Source: Symsagittifera roscoffensis
Taxonomy: Eukaryota > Xenacoelomorpha > Acoela > Convolutidae
Length of the DNA: 64,000 nucleotides
Direction of reading: 5' to 3'
Assembly (NCBI RefSeq): GCF_963678635.1
Contig: NC_087064.1
Span: 66,829,548 to 66,893,547, forward strand
Shown here: positions 35,301-47,300 of the stretch, in pieces
Layout: every line of letters starts with the position of its first letter
How positions within the stretch are numbered: position 1 is the stretch's first letter
Program-made: the position numbers and the translations under genes
The notes under the pieces: generated by a model
What the model was told of the DNA's origin: nothing
The model's input: only the letters and a program-made list of their open reading frames with translations
The model's database searches: none

Positions 35301-38300
35301 TAGCGTTATTCATTACAATGCTCAATTTACGATTGGCATCCCTAATAACAACAGCCGCTTTCTGAAATGTACAAACAATAAACATAAAAAACGCCTTCAC
35401 TTGTGTTTTGTTTTCAACTTTCCCAATTTTCCTAAGCAGCATCCGGAGACTTAAAATTTATGAAGACGCCATTAATGACTGACGAAAGATCCAAGAAAAT
35501 CAGAAATTCTTCAAAAAAAGTTTTCAAATAAAAAATATTTCTAAGAACAGTATTTCTACTTTATAAGAAGCAATTCGACTTGAAGTTCCTTATTTTACGA
35601 TTTGGCTTAAAATCCTGCCGGCTTGATGTCCGGCACCCGTTTGAGGTGATCATATGCATGTTCTAAGAAATAAGACATGATCTTTGACTTGATTCCATTG
35701 CATTCTCTCAGTTTTACCGTCATAAATTCTTTGGACATGCGGGTTTGCTTCTTTTTTAAGCCTGAAATGCGGAATTTCCAAAACTCATTGTAATGTCTTT
35801 ATTCTGATCAACAAAAATTAATGGATGATCTTGCGTCAATTTCTTCCCCCACCCCAAAAAATTATGTTCAGAAATCAGAAAATAGTATGTTCAGAAATCA
35901 AAATCCTGTTGGAAAACGTATTTCGATATTTTGATTTAAATTCTCCAGTAGCAACCTAACAAAATCCAAGATCATAAAAATAATGCTTTAGCGGTCAAAC
36001 TTCGGAAATGATTGTATAGAAATGATTGACAGGAGAATAATAACATGAACTAAATCAAGACTCAAATGACTGATTTAGCACTATGACATTCCCTCTTGTG
36101 AAATGAAATGAAATGAATTTTAATGATAATTGCAATGAAATTTAAATACTGGATTTTTTCGTGAAACATGAATGTACTGATAAAAACAATTTAAAAAGAA
36201 AGAAGTCAACAACTCATTTTATTGCTAGTTTTTTATAGTTTCAAAAAAATTTCTACTTGGAAATTTCCCACGAAGAAAAGAACCAATATACAGTCTAGAT
36301 TGTTCAGCTCTTCTCGGAGAACCATGTTGTGTTTTTGTTAAAGAACTTAATTCAGTATTTATGATAACATTTTGGTTTTTTTTGCCCGCAGTCAATAAGC
36401 GCAGATTTGTTTCAGATCTCTATAACTAGGTCCCCCTTTTGCAAAAGGGGGTAGAGTCGTCTCTAGGTATAACGTTTTGATATGCTTAACCGTTGATTTA
36501 TTTCTTTATAAGGGGGTTATTCGTTCTAGTAGGACGAGAGGAGGCTATAGTTAAAGAGATCCTCCGGTTTAAATTATTACCACAAACTGATTTATAATAA
36601 AAATAATAATAATCATAATAATGATAAAAATCATCATAATAATAATAACAAAAAGAGGTTACCAGCTGTGTGCCACAGTCGCATTCTTCTCCAGGGTCCA
36701 TCAGCCCATTTCCACACAGACCCAGTCTCTGCTGATGATTGTGATTGACACCACCATCCATACTCTACAACATCGCTCACAACATAGAACAGATCAAATC
36801 TTATTGATTTTTCTATGATTATTTTTTTTAAATTGGGTTCCAACTTGGACCCCGTTGTGTTCACTTTTTGCCTGATTATCGCCGCCTTCAAGCTACAGCA
36901 TCACAAAAGAAAAGACCAAATATTATATTATTAATTTCTTTATTGTCATAAATTGGGCTCCAAATCGGCTTTGGGTCCACTGTTTGCATAATATGTCATT
37001 GGGTTCACTTTTTGCGTGGTAACGCGGGTACAATTGAAGTAGCACTTGAGCTCATCAATTTCTTCCCGTGGAAAACTAGGGACATGGTAAAAAAGTTTAC
37101 TCCGGGTTAGAGCTGCAAAAAATCTGTGACGATGTTTAGAACCAACGTATATGAAATTTCATATTTTTGCTGGGAGGAAGTTTTTGCGAGGTGCTTTAGA
37201 ACCGCATCTCTTTTAAGCAAAAACTTAATCCCCATTATGATTCTCTTAATTATACTTCATTAGCGGTTTGAAATTGTATAGGAGACGAAAATTTAACTGT
37301 GACAAATCATATAGCTGCGGAAGTGTTGTATATGGGGTTCAGGTATATATCGAGAAAAAAGTTAACAGCAAAAACGTAACTTTGTTAGATTAGAAGGTTT
37401 TCAGTAAAATGATGTAGCGAAACTAACCTTTTAGCCTCTGGGTTTTCGTTTTTTTTACCGATCAAAAAGATGCATGTAATATTAACTACTACCAATGCGT
37501 TACATGTGAAAAACACAGCATAGTATAAAAATATTGGGTCTGTAGTCTAATTTCTTACAAAGATTGACAAAGAACCTTTCTTGGTCACAGTCTTCTAACC
37601 CTGAATATTTCGATTGCCCTATTAGGTCCTTGATGTAGTCTTTGCCTAAAAATTTTTTTCGAGATTTACTTTATAGTCCCCTCACGCCATATAAAATACA
37701 TCAAAATAGACAATACAAAAATACAAAATTCCTAGTAATGTGTCAATTGTGACAAATAGCCTGCTTCTGCCAATTTGGAACGATTTCTGAGACGGATTAA
37801 ATTGCCGCTTACGCGTTAATAGCGCGAAATATATCACGCGATAATTGTCCCAGGCTCGTCAAATCGGCAATCCTTGAATTGCCATAACGAAAAATGATTA
37901 CAGTTGAAATTTGAGCTCAGGACCACAAGGCTGATATAAAAAATTGCAAGTTAAAAATCAAATTTTGCCTTGAAAAAAAACCACCAAAACATCTTCGAAT
38001 GTCAGAACAAAAACTGAAATGTTTCCAAATAAATCACGATTTTAGGTTTAGGCCATAAAAAAGTTGTGCCAATTCTGAGAATTTTTTTGAAGGTTTCGAC
38101 AACATATAATCTTCAAATTTTAGATATTTTTTGATAATATTCCAAAATAGTAGAAAATTGAACCCTGTTACCTCCCGCATTGCAATTTTTGATTGAGATC
38201 AAATCAGTCTTGATGAAGTAGCGAGGAACTATGGCGTAAGGCATGTTTTTCCTAACAATTTCAGCAATCTCAAGGAAAGCTTATTTGGTTTCAACTGTGG

Positions 38301-41300
38301 TATCATATTAAAACCCTATTAGTCAACATTATGATTTTTCTGAGCTTTAAAAAACAAGAGGAAGCATTTTTTTGCATTTCTCTTCTTCAATCATTGTGGT
38401 AGGAACTTTCTCTGCTACTTGCACATCAACCAATTTTCCTTGTTGTTCCGACTTTCGATACGAAAATAACGAAATATTTGTGCTCGGGGTGGGTTTTTTT
38501 ACGAAAATAACGGAATATTTGTGCTCGGGGTGTGTTTTTTTTTTCTTCAGACAAATTTCGACTTTTAACTAGCCTTTTTTGACGTAATTTTTTTATATCC
38601 TTCGAAAGGTATTGTTGTCCTGAGCTCAAATTTGAAAAGATATTTCACCTGTGATCATTTTACTCAAAGTTACGGGGGTTTAAGGATTGGCATTTTGGCC
38701 AATTTGGGACATTTAACGCGCGATATATTTCGCGCTATTAACGCGTAAGCGGAGAGTTAATCCGTCTTAGAAATTGTTTCAAATTGGTTAAAAGAAGCTT
38801 ATTTGCCATAATTAATTTGTAACAAGGAGCGAGATTTATCTTTTTGTACTTTATATGGCGTGTGGGGGGACGATTTTCATTTTAAAAATTTCAAATTTTA
38901 GGAATTTTTTTTTTCATTTCGTTTTATTTCCTTTAAATTTTCCATGTTATTACTGCTCCATAGACCTTCAGAGGCAGTCGGAACATTCAGGGCCTCGCCC
39001 TGATACGAGCAGTCTTGTTCACCTTTGAAATTGAGTCGAACAGACAAAATCCCCTGCCAGAAGTGACCAGCTGGAGGTACTCGTTCTTACTGCACCGGGA
39101 AAACTTGGACAGCACGTACCTGAAAACAATTTGATTAAGCGTTAGAAAAAAACGATATATCAAAAAATGAATAAGACAGCTTTAATACTAACGGTGAAAA
39201 TTTGCTCATGATGCAGCCTTCTGAACAATTGCAGGCAGCTGGAAATAACACAAAGATTGTTTTATAAAACTAGCATTTTTTCATCAAAATGTTTGAGGTC
39301 TTTAATGTCTTGTTTGCAAATTTATCAAAAAAATTTCACAAAAATATACGCAAATCAGCAAATCAGTTTATCAGTTTCTGCTTGAAGCGTTACTTTAAGC
39401 TCTATGTAATCAATTTAGTTAAAATTAGACGTCTTCAAATAAGGCGAAGTTTGTGTACTTGATCCGTCGTGTGTGAGGCCGAGAATGTTTCCCAACACGA
39501 GAGCCACCGTGTTCGGAGTTTCCGACTGGTCTGTCATTTTGTCCGGAAAGATCTGCACAACATAGAGTCAACATAGATTCAAAATCAGTGGATGAACTTT
39601 TTTTGCAACAGATTCAGAGCATGTACCTGAAAACACTTCCTAAGCAGTGTTTCAATTTTTCATATTAAATGTTTGCAAAATTTTTATAAATGCCAGAGGG
39701 TGGGGGAAATTGCAAGAGGTAAAAATAAAACATTGGGAAAAAATTTGCATAAAGGTTCAGAAACCAGCAACGTTCTCTTCAAAAAACTGATACCATTTCT
39801 TCAGATACCATTCAACAGTTAGGGGATCCTTTCAACAATGAATCAGTATCGAGTTGTGAGTTTGAGATGGCAATGCATCAATGAAACCCAAATTAGAATG
39901 AAAAATGGTTATCTTAATTGTACGCAAAGCTAATGTTTCTAATTTTTTTTTGGAAATTTAAGAATCAATTTTAGTTAATTTAACAAAGTGCTTTACCCGT
40001 ATGACGCCGGCTGATTTTTTGGGGTCGCATATGGATCTGTAGTTAGACGCGCTCTCAAATGGAACCACTAATTTCTTGCCCCTGAAACAATCAGAACAAT
40101 ATTAATTATCATTTTATTATATTATATGCACCGTATATATCATTTATTATTTAACTGACTTAACTGGACCTAACTTGAAAAAACTACCATTAAAAATTAA
40201 AGTTGATAAAAAGAAATAGATCACCGATAAAATTCAGGTCCAATGTTTGATAAAGTGCTAGTTTCTGCAACGATCTTCACAAGGTGAACATTTCAACCGA
40301 AAAAAAAACTCGAAACAACAGACTAAGTTTTTTCATTGATGTCTGAAAAGTTCATCCTATAAAAATCCCTTGGTAGAAATTTGCGTTAATAACTGACACG
40401 CAATCATCAGTTTTGAATTTTATCACTGACTTTTTTTTTACAAACATCCTATTTTCATATTTTTATGGCAGTTCATTTTCATTATTTAAGACGCCATCAT
40501 CATCATTTTTTTAGACTGGATTCTTTCAGTTTTTCTTAGCTCCTAAAAATTGAAAAAATCTTATATCTTTCTCAAAAATAGAAAAAAAAACAGATTAGTT
40601 CGTACTATTTTTTAAAAATTTGATTACGAAAAAAAAAGATATCAGCCAACTTAATCTAATTTCAATACGGATTTTCCGCAACTGAGAATGAAAAAGGTAT
40701 TTGTTCACAAAGAGACAAAACTTTCGTTTTCATTTTTGTTCAATTTAAATTTCCCCAGTTTGGCAATGTTCTTCGTCAAAAAAGGTCGCTTCTTTGTTCA
40801 ACAAAATAATTATATTTTCAATTTTAGACAGCGAAGGAATCTTTTGTTGAGTTTTTATAATTAAATAAAAAAGAGGAGGAGGCTAAAAAAATCTTTGGAA
40901 GAAAATCAAAGAGTTCATTATTTAGAGTTTCGTTTTCCCTAGAGAATTAGACATGAAATTACTTATTTAATTAGAGTTTGACAACCAATAGGTTAATGAT
41001 AATTTATGGTAGTTTGTAATAACATTGAACTTTAAACGTGAACTCAATTTGAATCAAAGCAGAAAAAAACTTCACAAGAGTCAGCTTAAAAAATGTAATC
41101 CTACTAATGCAAGAAGTTTGACCCTATCAATGTTGAGCCTTGAATTTTCCGATAGTCTCGTTAATGTGAAAAAACTTGTTAAAAATGGAATGTTTTTTCT
41201 TTTTCCTCAACTGCAATCTTCCATATGCAATTTCAACACTATGTGATAAACTGTGTTTCGAGTAACGCTTTTTTGGTTTCAATTGTTTTTCGCATCAATT

Positions 41301-44300
41301 TAGTAACAATGAGCTTGAGAGTGGGTTGTTAGTTCACCGCACTGAATGATTATCTGTCCGATTTTCAAAAAAGTGACAGATTGATTTTTTGGGGGGTTAT
41401 TTTTTCTCCTGACAACTTTCAATTGTTAAAACAGCCTTTTTTGACTAATTTTTTCTGTCATTTCTACGGTATTGTTTTCTTTACCTCAAAATTTTTTCTG
41501 TAATTTATTATGTTTTGCGCTATTAACGCGTAAGCGGAGACTTAATCCGTCTTAGAACTCGTTCCAATTGGCTGAAGNNNNNNNNNNNNNNNNNNNNNNN
41601 NNNNNNNNNNNNNNNNNNNNNNNNNNNNNNNNNNNNNNNNNNNNNNNNNNNNNNNNNNNNNNNNNNNNNNNNNNNNNNNNNNNNNNNNNNNNNNNNNNNN
41701 NNNNNNNNNNNNNNNNNNNNNNNNNNNNNNNNNNNNNNNNNNNNNNNNNNNNNNNNNNNNNNNNNNNNNNNNNNNNNAGGAGGCAGTTTTTTGGTAGATA
41801 ATCAGTTTTTTCCAAGAGTGGGAAAAACTTTTTCAAAGAAAACAGAAAAACAGTTTGTAAATACTTTTTTTTGAAAATATTAACAATGTGTGAATCTTTA
41901 AAAAACATTTGTAGAAAGAAACTCCGTATAAAGGACCATTAGAAACCGAAAAAAAAAAAAAATTACCATGTTAAGAGCACTTTTTTGTCTTCATTCAACG
42001 TTGATTAGATGAAATATTTATTTGAAAACTTGTGACAAATGCAGTCTAAGTAAGAATGTATGAAAAGTTGAACTGAGTGGATATATAACTTTTTATATTA
42101 AATGACATCTAGTGGTTGAATTAACTCGAATAAATTTTTTGTGCCTTTTTTGAAAATTAATCAATGAGCTATTCTCCTTGTCTTTAAGGCGGCTTAGCAT
42201 CACTGTCATCTCCTTTCGGAATCCAACTGAATGATAGTTTAAACAAAACTGCTCGTATTAGGGCAAAACCGTGAATCTTTCAAATGCCTTTTAAGTTCTA
42301 TGAGCTAGTGATCTCTTCAAAAACACTGATGAAGTTTTCAAAAAATGTTTTCTTGAGAAATTTGAAAATGAATTATATCTCTCCACACATTATTTTAAGA
42401 ACAAAATGATATATTTTGTAAGCAGCAAGTTAGTAACAAGACTAAATAAATGCCTCTTTTCAATTCTGACCGATTTCTAATACGGGTTAAAATGGAAACA
42501 TTTTTCAATATTTATATCACAGTTTTTTTGCAAAAAATTATCACAGGTGAAGTACCTTCTTTATATTTGTGCTCAGAACAAGAAAATGTTTCAAACGATA
42601 TAATGAAAAACAGCCAAAAACCTCTGGTGAAAAAGTCGAAATATGCTAGAGAAAAAACCCTTCGAGCACAATTTTTTGGTCACTTTCTTCAAAATGCAGA
42701 ACTCTAATGCTAAAAAGAAGTCAAAAAACTTGACTTTTACTTGCTGATATAAAATTTTCGCCAAAGTAATTCTAAAGCTATGCCAAATAAACAATCATTT
42801 TTGTTTAAAAGACAATTTTTATCAATACATTACTAGCATATGTAAATAAATCTGATTGATTTAGAACGATTGATTGGGACGATTCTATTTTGGGATGAAA
42901 AATTGAATGAATTTTGCCTCTCAACTTCTCAGATAGACTTTCGTTTCCAATTGATTGGAGTCAAAATAAAATTTTTTTTGCAAATTTGCACCATTTTGTG
43001 CAAAATTTAATAATATGCTGTTGTCAAACAGCAATGTGTTTTTTTTTCAAGATTCGTCTGAAAGCAACGTGTAATGCCACTCGAAATATCAAAAATTATT
43101 TAACACTCTTCCTTGGTTTTGAGAGGTGCATATTTGAAGGCATATTTTTTGTGCAGTTATTATGGTTATCGTCTGTATTTTTTTTGTGCAACTTTTGTAT
43201 GTTTTTTACGGCAACTATTGTAGTTAGCACAATTTTCGATCAAATTTGTGATGTGTGAGACAGAGATACATTCATAAAAATATATTTTTTTCAATTATTT
43301 TATCATAGCATTTTTGTCCTTGTTCTTTTTCCAATTTCATTTTCCTAAAATTTTTAAGAAACAAGTAAGGATTAACTCAAAATAAAAACATCTTCTTAAT
43401 CAGGGGCGGATTTAGGGGATGCGAAGGGGGGGCGGACGCCCCCCCCCCCTCAGGGATTCGACCCCCTGCCGACCCAAAGGGTCCCCCCTTTGATACTTTT
43501 TCAGAAATCCATTTTTGGCCGACCGACCCTAAAATTTTTCTAAAAACAGTGCTTTGGGAGAGCTCGAAAAATGAATTTGGTCGACCTAAAAAAAAAAAAA
43601 AAAAGTCGTCAAAATTTTAAAAAATTTTTTGAAAATCCGCCCCCCCCCCCTTGAGAAAATCCTAGATCCGCCCCTGTTCTTAATCCGCCGAAAAAAACTG
43701 AAAAGTCATCAACACTTCCATTAGTTTTTTTGAGAAGACACGGTAAAAAGGTCGAAACAATTTTTTGTTATTTACTAGGTAAGGGGGGAGGGGAAGCTTT
43801 AAGAAGAAGACAGGGTAAAAAGATCATCTGAGTCTATGGCGGTTCTCACGTGAGCAGCAGAGTGACAGTGGAGGGGGGCATTTGGGGTAGTGTCTCCAGG
43901 TGCATCAGGAAGTTCCTCAGGTTCTTCTCCACATCTGCACTCAGATCAACCAAGTTCACTGCCGACCACACTTTCACCTCATTCAACACCACGTGAGTGC
44001 GGTAGAGGTCTTTGAAGAAGATCTAGAAAAAAAATTGGCGATGTTAAACAATTTATAATAACCATAATAATCATCATAAAAATAACTATTATTTCTGCCT
44101 CGTTTCGGTTCTGAGGTAGATCGGTTTCGGGTAGCTGTCTCATTGATAACATTTCATTTCATACGTAAATTAACCAAAATTATTGGAAATTACAAGACAA
44201 CAAAGAATAACGAACTGCCATAAACTTGGTTTTTAAAAGCCGGCAAATGCAATGACATAAAACAAGCAAAAATTAAAATAGTAATAAACCAATTTTAAAA

Positions 44301-47300
44301 CAGCGCCTGAAAAACTTGTGAATTTTGTTTCGATAATTTAGTTTTTTGACTTTTTTCACACACTGTTCTTCGTTCAACAGAAAATTCATTTGTAACGACT
44401 TTGGTTTTTCGCTATGAATTTTAGCGAGAACAATAATAATCATAACAATCTTATTATCTTAATAATCATAATAATGATAATAAAAATAAAATTCATCATA
44501 ATCTATTTCCGGATTGACAAAAAAACAATGGGTAGCCTTGTCCATAGAGTAACTTTGGATAGGGTACACCGTCTGTTTGTCACGCTATCTATTTTCGGTC
44601 GGATATGTTCGTGCAACTCCTTAGCCCAAAACCAATCCTAATCTTGCTCTTATATTTCCTAGTCTCAATAGATCTAGAGACATACTGGTTTATTGCGAAT
44701 TTAGAGGAGAGAGGAAAGTAGCTTATTTCAATCTTAGTTTTTTATTATTTTTCTGAACCACTAGAGTTTCAGGATTTCAAGAATTGAGTGACTTAGTCAT
44801 GGGTCATGATTGGTTAGTAATGAAAATTTACAGGGAAAAAAAATTATAATAAAAGAAGACTCCTCGAATCATGTCTAAGCCTTGATAGTTCAGAACGCCA
44901 TATAAAGAACTAAGTGATCAACTTCGCTCCTGGCTACAATTCAGTTATTTCAAATGAACTTCCTTCAATCAATTTGGAACGAATTCAATGACGGTTTAAA
45001 TCTCCGCTTACGCGTTAATAGCGCGAAATACATCGCGTGTTAATTGTCCCAAGTTAGCCAAAAAAGCTATTTTGAAACCCCTTAACTTTACAAAAAATGA
45101 TCACAGGTGAAATATATTTTTTTTAATTTAAGCTCAGGACAACAATACTTGCTGAATGAATTTTAAAAATTCCGTCGAAAATGGCTAGTTAAAAAGTCGA
45201 AATTTGTCCGAAGAAAAAAAACCACCCCGAGCACAAATATTCAGTTACTTTTGTTAAGAGAATCAGAAAAAAAACTAGTTTTCTATTGGTTCCAATATTT
45301 TGAACGGAAAATTTGATCAAATTCAGGTTTTTTTATTTTTGGGCAATCTAAATAGAACTCTTTGGAAGAATTTTTGAAAATTTTTCGTAAGTAATTGTTT
45401 TGGGAGAGAATTTAAGCTGAATAATTAAATAGTTTTCTGAAATTATGTAGAAAACTATCTAAAAGAACAATGGGTTAATTGAATATCACTTGGTTATCTA
45501 AATAACAATATATATGTACGACTGTAATCTTTCAACATTATAGTCTGATTATTGTTTCGACTTTCGTAACTAAAGTACGGAATATTTGTGCCCGGGGTGT
45601 GTTTTTTTTTCTTCAGAGAAACTTCGACTTTTTATCTAGCCAGTTTTTACGGAATTTTTTTGATACCATTCAAAATGTATTGTTCTGCTGAGCTTAAATT
45701 TGAAAAGATATTTTGCCTGTGATACTTTTTCTTAAAGTTATGGATGTTTAAAGATTGCCATTTCGGGCAATTTGGGACAATTATTGTGCGATACTTCTTG
45801 CGCTATTAACGCTTAAACGGAGATTTAATCCGTCTTAGAAATTGTTCCAAATTGATTGAAACAGGATGTTTGTCGGAATTGATTTGTTACTAGGAGCGAA
45901 ATCTATCACTTTGTACTTTATATGGCGTGTGGGGGGATAATTTTTTACAAATTTTTATACATTTTTTTTCATGTTATTACTGCCCCATAGACCTCCAAAG
46001 TCAGTCGGAACATTCAGGGTTTTGCCCTGATACGAGCAGTCTTGTCTAATTTTGAGATTGAACTTGAATGGTCATGTTTTGTTTTATTATAGAAAAAAAT
46101 AAAGGATTTTTAAATGCACAAACTTTTCGAAGAATTTTCCAATTTTAATGTCAAATTTTCATCTTTGAACTACTCGACCTTATAAATAATTCCATGAAAT
46201 CTCTATGATACAGTACAAAAATTTCGGCTCTTTTTTGTTTGCAGTTTTATTGCAATTAAGAACATCAAATTTCTTTTTAAATGGTCCTTCATAAATTGAA
46301 TTTCGGACAAAAAGAAAGGGGGAACTAAAAATGAGCTGAATATTCTATTAAGGTTGCAAATATTTTGTTTTTAGAAAAGCATCTGAAAATATAAAAAAGT
46401 AAGTTGCACAAAGTTGTTCATATTTTGCGACCTGATCCAAAAGAAATATCATTTTTATGCTAATTTCAATATTTCACAATAAACAACTATGTTATGTATG
46501 CACCATGAACATTTTTGCATCCGTGTGCGGACAATACTTTATGGCCCAATTTGGAGCATAAAACTACCTGTTGGGGTCAATAAAAAGTCCATTTTAAATT
46601 TAGTACACTTACCCCGTCCACTATATTGATGAGGGCAAACAGGTACTTTTTCAGGTCACTTTCAGTTCTGAAGTCACTCGCCTGAAAAAAAATTAAAAAC
46701 TGACATGATAATTAGAAAATATAACCTAGTAACTTCATGACTTAATTTTCAGTAAATATGACACAACTATCAAAAATATGTAGAAAAAATATATATTTCA
46801 GTAGAAATGACACAGGCGTGCGCAAGAAGCTTTCGGCTCTTTCCACTCACCCCCCCCCCCCCACCCCCACTTCAAATTTCAGTTTTGATTTCTAATTTAC
46901 GTTGTCATAATGTGATGAAACTTTGCATGGTGAACGAACTGATTATTTTGAACAGATTTGGTCTTCATATCTATCATCTTAACATTTCGCATTCAGCCAA
47001 AATAACACAAAAGACAGCTCAGAAAATGGAAAATTTGAAATATTGGGGGTGGGGGTTGGAAACGAGCTAATGGGGGTGGTTTGAGAACTATTTGAAGGTT
47101 TTGACCGAAAAATCTCCCCTCTCAAATTTAATTCATGATGGCGCCAAAAGCCAAAAACGGTTTAAGAAAAATTTTGAGATTGAAGAACCAAAAATGAGAA
47201 ATATGAGAATACGAGAATACGAAAAATATGAAACTAATATGAAAAAAGTTAGTAATTATGAATAGGGAATAATACTAGAAAAAAAGCTGCTGGTTGTTAC

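Noticed and set aside
41552-41908. Open frames spanning the N run
   Set aside because: They exist only because undetermined bases do not encode stops.
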